From the NCBI GenBank assembly GCA_019096065.1, contig JAGUCH010000004.1, positions 3,038,001-3,102,000 on the forward strand: DNA of 64,000 nt, given 5' to 3'. This document shows positions 11,301 through 24,300 of the stretch, piece after piece (the stretch's first letter is position 1; the number at the start of each line of letters is the position of its first letter). The translations under genes were made by a program, and so were the position numbers. A model generated the notes under the pieces. It worked only from the letters and a program-made list of their open reading frames with translations, did no database searches and was not told the DNA's origin. Origin of the DNA: Paracyclopina nana (taxonomy: Eukaryota; Arthropoda; Copepoda; Cyclopoida; Cyclopettidae).

Positions 11301-13943
11301 TGGTAACAGCTTGTCTCAAGATATGGTAGTCTATTATTAGCTTACGTAAATTTATGTAGAATGAAGAAATTCTAGATTTGGACCACCTGCAATGTTGCGA
11401 AGTCAATCAAGAAAGAATCTACACTTTTTATGCTGCGAGCTGCTGTCCAAGCTCTCGAAATTAATTTATGGGCACCGCTGAAAACTCATTTAATCATCAT
11501 TATGTAAAAGTCATGACAACGTGGTCTATATTTTAGCCTCATAAGATGACCATTAAGATTGTTTTTGCATCTTAACCTTGGCTTCAGAGAGAAATTACTA
11601 CATAATTGATTTTTTGTTAGGGGGGAACTTCCTAAAAAGACCAAAATCCATTATTATGAAGTAGGGGTAAATTCCTGGCTATTTGACACAAAAAATATTG
11701 AACGAGCAGCTTAACTCAGCCATTTTTCATGGCACTTTAAATTCATTAAAAAACCACTGATTATTATTGCCTTCATTTTTAAAAGAGCCGCTCTAATAAA
11801 TAACAAGGAATTTTTTTGTCTTCCAACCTAAACAAAATGCTTTAGTCACTGTGGAACTAAATCCGAATAGTTTTTTTGCTAGAGCCATAGCAAAAAAGCC
11901 ATAATCGAAGCGGCTGCTTATGGTCAAGGCAGCTCTTGGAAGAGCTGTATTATTTAGCTTAATTAAGCATTGTAGGTCTCTTTTTGCTGGCCACTTTGGA
12001 CAGCTACTAATGGTTCCGACTTTTTGTTAACAGCCTCAAGTTGTCCTTCGTGATCGACCATATGAAAATCGTGATGTCTTGACCTTTTTCTCACGGGCGA
12101 AATGCACTCGAACCACAAATTTAGGCTGGTACTAGTATTGCACACCCTTAGTCTGTAGCGACGACGTCGGTGACTATCGAGGTGTGCAGTGGAAATTTAG
12201 TGTTTCAGACACCTTTTTTGTGAAGAAAAAGTGGCCTTGGACTCGACTTCTTTGACATATGCCAAAAGAAGTTGCCAAAAAATTAACAAGCGTCTGTTGC
12301 TCTCATGCATCATCATCGCATCAAAAAATCGTGAAAATGAGCTACAAGGCATAATTATGAACTTGCGCGGGTTCAAATTAACCCACCCAACCTTGCAGCA
12401 GCAGAAAATCCAGCAAAAATGCTGTACGCTCCGCATGCCAAACAAAAGGCAGTAAACGAATAAAAGTAATTGTGAGGAAATTGACAATGCGAGCAAAGAA
12501 GAAAATTAGGCATTGTCTCAGCCATAAAAAGTGAGTGAATCCGCCCAGTCCCGATGATGAATAGGTGTTTGTCATCCCCATTATCATTCTCGTCATACGA
12601 AAGGGCAGGGTCAGGGAAAACTACAGCGCTTCTTAGTCAGGGGAAGAAGGTTATCTCTTCGCGCCGATCTTCGCCCATTTCCGAGCACCACAGTACATAA
12701 TGATGTATTGCGATGCATCGCGATGATAGCAGAATGACGATCATCATCCGTCCTTATAAAACCATCTTGGATTTTTCGCCAAGCAATGATGAATTTCATG
12801 CTTGTTGCCTTGAATTTCAAGTAGTCTGGTGGTGTTCTTTAGCACTCCTCGATCACCATGTCTAATTCTGCGTCAAAATCTGTAATTACGCGTGATTGCC
12901 ATTCCTTATCGCCTTAAATAAGTCTCCAGGTATTTGCATAATACCTTAAGTGGGCATTTTTGTTAATAATCATATAGTGAATCCGGAAGGATCATTAATC
13001 GTCCCATAGAGCACTATTGTAGCCACACGCCATTTTTCAGTTTCAAGTATTTGCATATTAATTCCTCCGACTCGTGTCGTTGGTGTTTTTCCATTTTCTC
13101 CTACATTGATTTTTGCCAGGACCTTGACAGAATATGTTATGCATAGTAGTACGCATGGTCTTTCAGTGATGATGCCATCATCGTTTTGTCATTTCGATTT
13201 ATTGCTTGTAAATGCGCTTTTTCCCTCGGTTGCTACTGTGTGATATTCCAAGAAGAAGATGATAGTGAAAATAATTCAAGCAACACTGCGTGATATCCTC
13301 AAAAGTGTTGTTTTCAACACACGATAGAAACCTTCAAGATCATACTTTGCCCCGGAGTCATAGTTTGATGGAAATCTTCAGCGGGAATCATCAGTATTTC
13401 AATCGTTTCACGCCCTTGTTTCTGCCAAAGGTCATCAAGATCAGTAAATCTGACTTCTTTGTGCGCTCAATTGGTCGTAAAAGCTAGCCAGGTTATTTGC
13501 GGTGCTCATATAAAAACGAAATCATGATTGAAAATGCTTGCGCGCGAAATTGCCTACTTTTACGCGCATGTTCGCATTTATTGCCAAGACGTAGTTTTTT
13601 TTATTGCGGTGGCCAAACGGAAGTGGTCACTTTGTGAACTGCATGCCAAAATTAGCATTTGACGAAATTAATTGGCATCAATTATTATTCCCTTACCGAT
13701 GAAGATGGATTTTGATACTGAAATTTGCATGCTGTATACGCATTTAGCATTCGAATTCACATGCCAACCTTTATTGCCTCCTCTGCTGTAAAAATAGCCC
13801 CTCGCTGATCGATGAACAATCATAGAGGAAGTGCTACCACAAGTGAATAATTAATATAATTCTAGGCTTTGCTGACTAACTTCGGTTTATTTTTTGTTTA
13901 AATTAGCGTTCATTGTCGATGAGATGGTAAAAGTAGATATTAT
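8398..13943. other. 5.5 kb with no supported gene
   Basis: The stretch is AT-rich (roughly 60%) with only short open frames lacking recognisable domains or consistent splice signals. The longest plus-strand one is 107 codons at 8593-8916. I see no tRNA, no tandem repeat and no terminal-repeat element. It may hold regulatory DNA or untranslated exons. Confidence 0.5.
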
Positions 13944-15148
13944 CTAGTTGTAGCAACCCGCAGCATTCAAGGATTTGAATGACTCGTTTGCCCTTTTAAT
14001 CATGCTTTCCTCTGCAGCCCTCACCCAAACCCTGGGGTCATAAAACTTCTTGTTGGGCTTGTCCTCGCCATCAGGATTGCCCACTTGTCCCTATAACAAT
14101 CAAGATTTTTTTGCTACCTTCATCTTTTTTCAATATAGTTGATAAAGCATGTACCTGGAGGTAACCCTCATTCTTCTTGTAGAACATCCTCAAGCCATCC
14201 CAGTAGGCCCATTGGGTGTCAGTGTCAATGTTCATCTTGATCACTCCATTCTTGACTGCACATTGGATCTCTTCCTGGGTGGATCCGGAGCCTCCGTGCA
14301 TGACCAGGAAAGCTGGCTTGGGGTTGGAGGATCCAATCTGCTTGGCAATGTATTCCTGGTGTCCGGCCAACAGGTGGGGGCTGAGGACAACATTGCCAGC
14401 CTTGTACACGCCATGAACGTTTCCAAAAGCAGCAGCAATGGAGAACATGGGTCCGATGGCGCTCAAGGTCTCGTAAACTTTGTGGACTTGTTCGGGCTTG
14501 GTGTAGAGAGCCTCTGCCTTGACAGCCGTATTGTCAACGCCATCTTCCTCTCCTCCAGTGATGCCAATTTCCATTTCCAGCCAAAGCTTCATTGGTGCCA
14601 TGCGCTTGAAGTATTTTGCACAGGTGGCAATGTTTTCCTCATCAAATTCCTCAGACAAGTCCAACATGTGGCTGGAGAAAAGGGGCTCACCATGCTCCTT
14701 GAAGTAGGCCTCGTCAGCCTCAAGCATACCGTCAAACCAGTCGAGCAGCTTCTTGGCGCAGTGATCGCTGTGAATGATGACTGGGATTCCATAGTGCTTG
14801 GCCATTAGGCGAGTATGCTGAGCTCCAGCGATGGCTCCCAAGACAGCAGCCCTCTGCTTGTCATTCTTGATACCCTTGCCAGCAAGAAAGGCAGCTCCAC
14901 CATTGCTGAATTGGATGATAACAGGAGACTTGATGTCCCTGGCAGCTTCCAGAACAGCGTTGATGGTCGAAGTGGAAGTGCAGTTGAAGGCAGGCAGAGC
15001 AATCTATGGCCAATTTAGACAAATGTAGATAGATTGAGCGAAATTTTTTTGCAAGAGAACTCACCTGATGCTCACGGCAGTATTCAAAGAGTTTCAAGAG
15101 GTTGTCACCGGTGACAACGCCAGGGGGAGCAATGTCCATAAGACCCAT
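13944..15148 (-). CDS. fbaA: Class II fructose-bisphosphate aldolase
   Basis: Reversibly splits fructose 1,6-bisphosphate into dihydroxyacetone phosphate and glyceraldehyde 3-phosphate in cytosolic glycolysis, using a divalent metal. Three coding exons, 15148-15065, 15003-14155 and 14090-13944, joined by 61- and 64-bp GT-AG introns, encode 359 residues, the length of bacterial and fungal class IIA enzymes. Visible motifs are HSDHC (metal and proton-transfer residues, D near 108 and H near 109), the EIGITGGEEDGVDN loop, GNVHGVY with a metal-binding His, HGGSGS phosphate binding, and NIDTDTQ. Animals normally use the unrelated class I Schiff-base enzyme, so this is a strong candidate for ancient horizontal transfer. 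The spliceosomal introns argue against bacterial contamination. All key residues are present, so it is probably active. Confidence 0.93.
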
Positions 15149-17820
15149 TGTAGCAAGAGAGCTAGCTAAGAAAATACACTGTTATTTCAGATTGTCAAGC
15201 TGCAAAAGAACGCGGAAGGGAAAGCGTTCACTTTCAGCCAAGATGGAGAAAGCCTCACGTGAGTTTTCATCCTTAAAGATTTCATCCATAAGATTTGACG
15301 CTTTTTCTGGCCCTCGAGTGCGCGTGTATTATAAATCGTTACGAACTCAACATCTTACTTAATTATTGTTTGAAATTCCTTTAATCATTTACTAGCCAAT
15401 TTTACATGGAATTTAGTATAAGCTGCAGGTATACCAGATTTTAATTCATTTAAATGATAGAACGCCATTTCATTGCTCAGAGTCTTCTGCCAAATATTGT
15501 ACCACTTACGTATAAAAATCAAGATGTCATATTTTGGCAATTTTGCGTCCATTTTACAAAGCCATTTTCTAGCCTAACTTTGCTATGTCACTCAGCGTAC
15601 TTTAATTTTCTAAAATTCTCTTTAACTGGTCGTACTTTTGCTGTTGTCCTCTGAGATATAAGTTTGTTGAAATACCTTAAATTTAGAGATTTAGGATTGG
15701 TGGCCAACGATGCTGCCGAAGCTGATTGTAGAGTTGGAATGGGCGAGACAGTTGCAGGGTCACCTTCAAACGCTCTTGGAGAAAAAGCCTGGCACGACCT
15801 TTTCATCAGCCTTCAAGCTGCTCTCTCCTAGCACGACTTGCCTTGCCAAATAGTTGCACTGGACGGGCAAGTACCACAGAAAGTTCGTGTAGCAACTGGC
15901 CTTAAATGCTGAAACTCGCCCGCTAGATGTCTCTAATTGTCCTCTATGTGATCTTGAGCACTTGGGACCTCTTAAAGCAGAAATTCCAACTAATCTTTAT
16001 CACATATCTTCATATTCTGAGAAAAAATTCAAGCGTTACACTTTGACGGAAAAAATTATTTCAGAACAAAGTGCACACTACTATTTTTGAGGATTCTCAG
16101 GCATTTTTGCCTAATTTGTAATTAGTTTATAAAATAATTACCAATTCTTGAATCAGTTGAATCCTTGATGTCCTTGAATCCTTGATCCTCAGATTATTTC
16201 GTGAGGCCGGAATTTATCAGTGCTCACTCAGTTGGTACATCAAATTATGCCATAATGTCTTGGTTGCCACTCTGGTTTCCTAATCATATTTTGTCTTCAT
16301 TCATATGCGATTCTCTGAGTACTTTCCCGAGCAAACAAGGTCAAACTATTGTAAGCCGAATCTTTGGCTACTTAGCGGCAACATTCTCCTCTCTGTTGTG
16401 TTGGATGATGTCCTTATCATGTTTGCAACAGTAATTTTTAGGTTGATTTTAGCTGTTAAATAGATTTTTATGTGGCAATTTAAAATGGTTGCTCAGCGGA
16501 AATTATGTGCGCGCTCAGCTCAACCTCTTAAGAGAATCAAGTTGAAAGGGATTGTGTAAGGGAAAAAAGCAATATTGCTCTCTGATGTCAGCCCAAAAAG
16601 CCACCATATGTCATTGCCATCTGCGAATATTGTCGTGCCTTTTGTGTCCAAACTTCAAATGGCTTTCTTAATGTTGCTCGATAAAAAAGGGCAAGTGCCA
16701 TTTTGGCCACTGCCTAGAGAAAAAGGCCTTAAATTACGAAAAGCCTCCGCCAGTGTAGCTAGCTAGGTATGTCGAATGAATAGAGGCATTGAATGGACAA
16801 CTTTTCCATTGCAGAGCAAACTCAAGCTTAGTATTCTGTCAGTGGAGATAATCCGTGAATAGATTTACATGCATTGGCTCTGCTGCAATATACAGTGAGA
16901 GCAATGTAAAACAATCAGAGGATCAGTATAGTGGTGGCCTTTGCTCGCACTAAAAGAATGCTGGGGAAATGTCAATCTAGTTGCTGTCTTCGGTTGCAAT
17001 TCTGTAATATTATAGTACGTACAGTTATACGCATGATTAATAACAGATTCAGAGAATTGTGATCAATTCGGTAATAGGTTGCTACAAAAGTGTCCACAAT
17101 TCTATGACTAAGGCTGTATTTATAGATTGTGGCCTTCCTTACGCATATTTCTCTACACTAATCTCGTAGCAGTATGGAGTTGCATACTTCCATAGTATGT
17201 ACATAATTGTGCCTTCCTTTTGATACACTGAATAGCCCCGAAATTAGAGGAGACTTTATTGACCCAAAAGCCTTTGCATTGTGTGACACAAAAGCTGGCC
17301 ATTTTGTAAATGTTCTCTATTGGTATGCAAACTTAAGCCAAATAACGAGGAGGTTTTATTAGAGCAGATCGTCAATTTTGGGAACAGACTTTTTTCGTTG
17401 TTGTTACATGTCAGTGAAAGAGAGGATTGATGATATGGATGGCGCTGTTCGTAACAAAAATGGGTGGTTTGCGTTCTGTTTTTTCCCCCAAATGATGCAA
17501 TGGTGATTTCCTGAGCAATGTTTATTGAGAGAGAGATAGTATATGTAAACTGGAGAGAGAATTCTTGTGTGGGGATTGTGTTCTCTTAAACTGTATCGAT
17601 GTAGTATGTTCCTTGTGGCCAAAAATAGGACAACTTTTATTATTTGCCAGGCCTCGCATATTCGGATGGTGACATGAGGTGGTAAACTTTGGTGTTTTTC
17701 TGCGATTTGCATACAATATTACCATAAAAACGACGCGTTATAGAACGTAGATGATCAGAGGAGACCAGATTAGAATGCTACACACATGTTTTTGTTCGAG
17801 AGCCAAAATCTTCGCGTGGT
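15149..17820. other. 2.7 kb between aldolase and peptide precursor, no gene seen
   Basis: The part near 15149 probably holds the aldolase promoter and 5' leader. The rest has only short chance frames. I see nothing recognisable in it. Confidence 0.4.
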
Positions 17821-18426
17821 TTATCTCGTCCTGAAAAGGTATCCTTTTCCTTGGGACCTCAGCATCCGATCCATAGCGCTGTCATTGCTGTTCTTGCGAG
17901 TCCGGAACAAGTATCCGCCCCTTCCAGTCCGATCCATACTTTTGCGAGTGCGGAAAAGGTATTCACCGCGAATTGTCCTCGGATCCACGTATGCATCCAG
18001 GGGCACTGATTTCCGAGTCCGGAGAAGGTAGGAGCTGCTCCGACGTTGAGGAACCGGCTGATCCTCCTCGAAAGCCCTGCGAGATCTGAACAGGTAGGAG
18101 CCGGTGCCTCCCCTCCGGACTGGAAGCTCCATGGCCTCCTCTTCTTCCTCGTCCAGGATATCCTCTGCAACAGCATTGGTGTCCTCCAGCAAGCTCTTGA
18201 GCAATTCCGGAGAGAGGCTCATGCAAGGCAGTCCTGGATGGCAAATTTTGAATCTTCCCACCTCATCCTCGTGGCCTTTGAAGAACAAGATATTTTTACT
18301 TCATAGTAAATTGATAATGTCCATTTTTTTACCTTCCACGTGGGCTGGGGCTTCTTGGACAGGATTAGCCAAGCATATCGATGCTAAACCAAAGGCCCAG
18401 AAAATTGTGCAACAAGTGGATTTCAT
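17821..18426 (-). CDS. Secreted multi-copy peptide precursor with YLFRTR repeats
   Basis: Two exons, 18426-18333 and 18275-17821, split by a 57-bp GT-AG intron, give 182 residues. Residues 1-20 are a clear signal peptide (MKSTCCTIFWAFGLASICLA, cut before NP). A spacer with two cysteines (ICHPGLPC) and a Glu-rich acidic stretch follow. The C-terminal half has five copies of a motif: GSYLFRSRR, SSYLLRTRK, GEYLFRTRK, GGYLFRTRK and a final GYLFRTR before the stop. Dibasic RR or RK sites flank four of them, so prohormone convertases could release peptides ending YLFRS/YLFRT. No amidation glycine precedes the cleavage sites. This is the layout of a neuropeptide or peptide-hormone precursor, but I do not recognise the family; a secreted antimicrobial or venom-like peptide precursor is an alternative. 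Confidence 0.85.
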
Positions 18427-19830
18427 ATTCTAAATATCCTCCGAAATGACTGAGAAATCGTCGCGACGGAGGATCGTTGTAGGTCCGTATCGGGCGGCTG
18501 ATACCGCGTTTTTGAGCTCGCACAGCCGACGACCATCTCTCTTTATGGCCTCCGTCGATTCGAGGCCAGTCAACCGGGCGAGGGCTGTTGCAGAGTGACG
18601 AGGACTTTTGCGTGCCAAACGGACTTGTGCGCTGCGGTTTGCCGTCGGTGGCCTTTTTGTTGGAGTATAGCAACGTGTGGTTACTCATTGATCCCTAGCT
18701 GGCCTCTTTAGAAAGAATTTAAAATTCATTATACGTATAGATCTGTAGTGCTTTTTATGCTATTGACAAGGACTGGTTATACCTTTCTCTTGTGCCATTT
18801 TCAGTTGAAGTTAATCTAAGAAAAGAGCTCAAGCGATCAGGTTCGCGCAAAAATACATGCCAAGTACGCTTCTAAGTAATGGGGTTGAAAAGGGTGTCGC
18901 ATTTCATTCATCCAAAAACATGCTGAAGTAGAGCTTCTTGCTTTCAGAAATTGCCCTTTTATCGTCGTGGACGCAGCGCACTTTTCTTATGGCTGCATGT
19001 GCGTGAAAGTTGGAGAGCAACAACTTGCGGTAATCTATCAATGCATGGCATATTAGTTGGTAGTTACCGAGTAACGCGAGCATTTTTCAATAAACCGCTA
19101 CATGATGGTGATACAAGTCGTTTTGTAGCGTGCTTGGCTGCGTGGTATTCGGCGATTGGATTCAGTCAAGGGTGAGTAATTGGCAAGTTGGGGCCATCCA
19201 CCATTTTGTGATGGCAGCACGAAAAAAACCTATATGGTGACTGGAGAGAAATGGAATGGCAAAACCGATATTTAATGCTTACTCCTGTAGTATGCACACT
19301 CATGCATCAATGACATTGCACTTATGACTTGCACACCAACATTTCAATTCGCTGCCAGCCGCACCCTTCTTGACATTTTTAAATCAGGCAATGAGTTGTG
19401 CAAACTTGATCCAATCAAGGCCAAAGATTGGCACAATCACCATTGCAGAATTTACAACAACCCAAAAGGATCATGCATATCAATACCAGGTACTATATGC
19501 GCATGAATGAAAAGATTGTTTAGAGCAAAAAAGATGTATCAAAAGAATTCGATTGCATCCGTAGCCCTGAGCCGAAAAAAGGGGAGAAAACCCTTGCAGC
19601 TTTCAGCATGGGCGCGGACTTTGAAGAGTGGTCGAGCTACGCAGATCAGCACAAAGGAAACACGACGTGATCTTACAACAAAAGTTTATTTGGTCAATGT
19701 ATGCATATATAATACAGCATATGCACAGCAACAACATCAGAAAAAAGCATGGAAAAGCATCAATCTGCTTCACTGAATGAATCACATCGTCCTCGTACTT
19801 TTCCATCACCCCGCATAGCGTCATGCATAT
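18427..19830. other. 1.4 kb intergenic, no gene seen
   Basis: Upstream region of the peptide precursor and 3' flank of the chitin deacetylase. Only short frames without domains are present. Confidence 0.4.
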
Positions 19831-21347
19831 CTAATCGCCGTTCAGGTTGTTCACCCAAGGGTACTTATTGGGGCAGACCCTCTGGCAAGAGGCCCACTGT
19901 CTTTGGTCACCCTTATGCTTCAGTTGGCACTTGTGCTTCTTCCGGCCGGAGCAGCGGGCTGGCCTGTCAGGGAATTGGCAGGTGAAAGCATCCGAGCTCT
20001 TCACGGCTTCCAGGGGCACCGGATCGCGCATCCAATTGATCAGCTCCTGGCTGGTCACAAAGTACACGTCCGGAAGGGCCAAAATTGAGTCGACGAACTT
20101 GAAGAATCCGTCTTGTCTGTGCGGCCTGTTGAAGAACCAAGCGGAGTGGAAGAATAGTGGGAAAGGGGCCTTGGACTTGGTGTAATGCTCCAGAAAGTTT
20201 TGCGTGAAGATCTTCTGTATGGAGGCGGAATCCTCTTCGTAGTAGCAGCCATCGGCCATGGCACAAGTTCCGCCTCGTACGTCCTTAATTGCTGTCATAG
20301 GAACTTCCCACATTCCTGGAGGAGAGGAGAGAGACACTTTTATAGAAGCGCAACAAGCATTTTTGTGTCCTTCGGCCCTTTTTTCACTCGGGAAACTTTT
20401 TCAACCACCGCCGAGGCCTCTCTTTAATTGGGCACCCGAGTGTTATTGATAAACGGGCTCGATTAAAGGCACGTAATTACAACAGCTTGCATAACCTTTG
20501 GCGACCGCAACAATATGCCTTTTTTTAAGAGGTCGCATGCATGTTGCTGGCCATTAAGCACTATTTATGCTTCATGAAAGTACCAAGAATTGATCCTGAC
20601 TGCATATGGCTAACGTAAAGTGATATTCCCATTGTATCAGCGATAACCTTACCGGGATGAGACTGCTCCGGACAAGGCTTGACTGCACACGTATGAGGTA
20701 GCTTGTAATCGAGAGTGTAAGGCCACGAGGGGTTGGGCACGGACATGGAGCTGTCGTAGTAAAGGCCATATCTGTTGAGCATGCGAAACATGGTGTCTCC
20801 TCCGACGGCCAAGAAGGGCGCGCGCATGCCCTTGATGTCCTTGGGGTTCACCCCTGCGTATCTGACGAGCATCTCGGCCATGCCAATGACCTCATTAGCC
20901 CATTTCTCCTCGTTGAAATTGGTGCCATGCGAGTGGGTCACAGTGTGGGATGCCATTTCATGGCCATCAGCGTACAAATCTTGAACTTGGCTGTAGTCGG
21001 TCCACTCGTGAGACACGTAAAACGTTGCCTATAAAACTTGCATGTCTTCCAGCTTTTTCACTAACTCAAAAAGGAATTTCTGTCACCTTGATGGGGCAGC
21101 CATTGGGATTGGCCCGGTTTTTGAAGAGATCCTCAAAGAACTTTTGATTGAGCTCATTGACCGCGTCGTCAAAGGTCAGAAGGACAAATTGGGGAATTTG
21201 CTCTGGCTTATAACCCCCGGGGATTTCTGATCCGCCGCAAAAACAATTGGGAAGCCTGCAATAGCTGGGATCGCATCGCTCTGCGTCTTGACCGAGAATG
21301 GCGCTCCCAAGGGAGGCCAAGATCAAAACAGGGATAAGGGTATGCAT
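19831..21347 (-). CDS. Chitin deacetylase-like protein, secreted
   Basis: Removes acetyl groups from chitin in cuticle or gut lining. Exons 21347-21087, 21028-20653 and 20315-19831 join to 373 residues. A signal peptide (MHTLIPVLILASLGSAILG) is followed by a polysaccharide deacetylase (CE4) domain: motif 1 TFDDAV, motif 2 HEMASHTVTH with the metal-binding His pair, motif 3 MRAPFL, and motif 5 LFFHSAWF. There is no LDL-receptor or chitin-binding domain; a Cys-rich tail ends near YPWVNN. Length and simple architecture fit the short arthropod chitin deacetylases of the gut-associated group, as I recall that family. The CE4 catalytic Asp pair (DD) and His residues are present, so activity is plausible. 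A TTTCAG acceptor just upstream of the ATG (near 21367) hints at a leader intron. Confidence 0.92.
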
Positions 21348-24300
21348 GGCCCAAGGACGAAAAAGATCTGAAAGCAATCAAAACATGAATGATATCCCAA
21401 TATCAAGAGTTGTGGCTATTTTTGGCGAAAGAGAACATATTCATGGAAAATATTATATCAGATTTTGCATGAAGCTCTCGGTAATTTCGTTGGATAATTA
21501 GGCAAGCAACCACCGAACTAATTCTCAAACTTACGAGCAGATGTCGAGATACCTTTCAAAAGTTCTTCCACTCTAATGCAATGCTGATAGGAATAATGAG
21601 AGAAGTGCTAGAATGAGCTGCTTGTGTCTTTTAGCTGAGAAATAAACCGTGGCATTTTTTTAGCGAGAAAAATAAGCTTGCGCGAGAAAAAGAAAAATGA
21701 ATGTCAGTGTAGTATGATGCCGGGCTGAAAATAGAGTATTGCAAGAAATCTCACAAAAGCACATGTTTAAGTTATGACAATAGCAATCAATTATTTTCAA
21801 TCACCGCCTAGCTTGTTTGCCACCAAGCGAAATGGCACGATCAATTATGCAGCAAATATCGAGCTATGTGACCAAAAAGTTTCCTGGTTAAAAAAATTGC
21901 AGTCTGCCAAATCCCGTACGCGTACTACTCACATAAGGAAGTCATTAAACATTTTTTCATCCTCGATCGCAAACGCAACATCATGATTTCCATTTCCTAT
22001 TTTTAATGCTTTCTTCCCCTCGAACACGCTGTTAAAATGTTATGCCAAATTATGCCCTGTTTTTGCTGTTGGCAACACCAACTAGTCAGGTCAATGTGTT
22101 GTTGTCCCTGAACCTTGGCAGCTCAAGACGAGCGCAACGGGTCAAATTCGTGGCATGACACAAGTCTATCTGTCAGTTTCCAAGGATTTCCAAGCCATGA
22201 TCTCTGTTCTGACCTCCAAGCTCCTGCTACACACTCTGCCAACAAACGCAGCATCTGATCAGACAAAATTCGTGAAACGCCCAGCCAAAATTCATACATT
22301 TTCTGCTCGCGGCTCAGGGTCTGTTGTCCGCAACAAGGAAGTTGGTTTTTCTCGCTGAATGCTTAATTGACGAGCCCTAAGTTGCTACACTAAGTAAAGC
22401 AAAAGTAGGAACGCATTTTTTCGAGAGACCATTCAGATGTGCGTGCAACCAAAATGCTCCTAGTTTTTTATCTCTCGACCAAATCCCACCACTTCACCTT
22501 CATTTATACCGAGTTGGACTGATGCTTGCTCCATTTTGTGAGAGAGGCTCCCGAAAAAGTGCTGATGAATCTTTCTAATAACCATAAAAGCGGAAAAAGT
22601 GTACGCATAGGGAAACAGGATAATCTTTGAGTGCGCCCTTCATTCAAGTCGGAAAATGCATTTGGGGAACAAAAAAAGCTCCTCACTGTTAAATCTGCTA
22701 TCTTTTATGTGGAACTTTTTCCGCTACGCATTCATTCGCTTTTCCTGTGCCAATTTTATTTGCTATTCCTAGCTACATATTGCTTTAAAAGTGAACTAGG
22801 TAGGATGACTGCCACCATTTTAATGCCAAGGCCGGACATGCAAAATCTGCTGCTCCAGTTTCATGCCACCTTTATGTGGAGTGGTGTGCCCAGTGCGATA
22901 GTAAATCTCGCATTTCCCAACTTCAACCCACAAACGAAGGCTTGACGCTGCTATAATCTTATTGAAGGCGATCAAGTTTTCTATTCACACTTCTCGCGTT
23001 ATTTCGGCCATCTGTTACAAGACGCACGTTGTCATGCTGCAGATACAACTGAGAGAGTGAAATCTCGGTTTTCATGGGAAAAAAAGCGGAAGGAAAAAAC
23101 TTTCTTTTACACGCTTCGCCTTACCTATGACTAGAAGGTTGTGAGTCTCAGTTGTTCGCTCGGCCTTTGATCCTCGAAGATTGGACACCGCGTGGTTCGG
23201 GGCCTGCCGATTTGAGACTTCAATGTGCTTTATTTGAGGCGCCGCACAATCAGAGACTAAGCTGGGGTTGAATAGAATCACAAAACTTGGCGATCGACCA
23301 CTACCAAGTATGCTACGCCAACAGACTATTAGCTATTCAAGGACAATGACCACTTGTAACGCTCAATTCGAGGCTCGGTGTCGAAGCAACTATTTCTCAA
23401 GGAAAAAATGCAATTCGAAACGATTTAGGATATATCCCTTGTGTCGTACGGTAGAACTTGAGCTTGCAGCTGAAGTGCGAGCATTCTTGCCATGATCGGT
23501 GGAAAGAATTTATCAATTGCTCCATAAATGAGAACGCAAGGAAAGGTCCGCGTTTCTCCATCATCTCCCGTTTCATGCGAGTCAGCTGTCATGGTAGGGA
23601 CATTTGGCCCAAAACTTCAAAGAACTCCGGGTCCAAAATTGCCTAATATTCCTTTGTGAGATGCACGTTTCCATATATGTTACTTTGTTGCCAGGCAGGA
23701 TGGCATCTTTCTTCTCTTTGAGTTTTGCTCCTCTTTGGCTATAAATTGCGGAAAAGTTTTGCCAATTCCAACTCAATGCGTAAATCTTTTGCCGAAAGTT
23801 GCGCGTAGCGCGTGAATGTCTAATAGTCTGATCCCGATCCATAGGAACTTGCGCTCCCACAGAAACGCGACATAATATGCCGCTGCGGGTGCAAGGTGCT
23901 GCCGATGCTTCCATATATGAACGGCCTGAGAAATTGAACTTGAAAAGTCCAAAAAAGGTAGAGGACCTTTCACGCTGATGAAAGGCTCGAGAGCGAAGAA
24001 GACGCGCGGAGAATGACAATTGGACAAAATGAGGGAGCAAAATCCGCATTTTGCGCAAATTCAGACTTCTTTCTTTCATTCACAAGGAAATGCCCGAACT
24101 TTTCGGAAACGAGTGCAGAGCAGTTCCTTCTTAAATTCACATTTAAAATGTCAGGGACAATCAAATATTGGTTGCAGCGTACCGTTTGATATTTTTTGTA
24201 GCGTGGTGCAATTGATTGGCGCAGTCGATTGCAACAATTAATACGTGAAATTAAAGGGCGATCAAGCTCCGATTAGCCTCTATTATTGCATCATCGCGGT

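Noticed and set aside
14149-14808. 219-codon plus-strand frame over the aldolase
   Set aside because: Mirror of the strongly codon-biased aldolase exon; no domain and the minus strand explains the sequence fully.
18365-18688. 107-codon minus-strand frame upstream of the peptide precursor
   Set aside because: Out of frame with the signal peptide exon and lacking any feature; probably leader or intergenic DNA.
23582-24079. 165-codon minus-strand frame
   Set aside because: No domain and several overlapping frames of similar length nearby.
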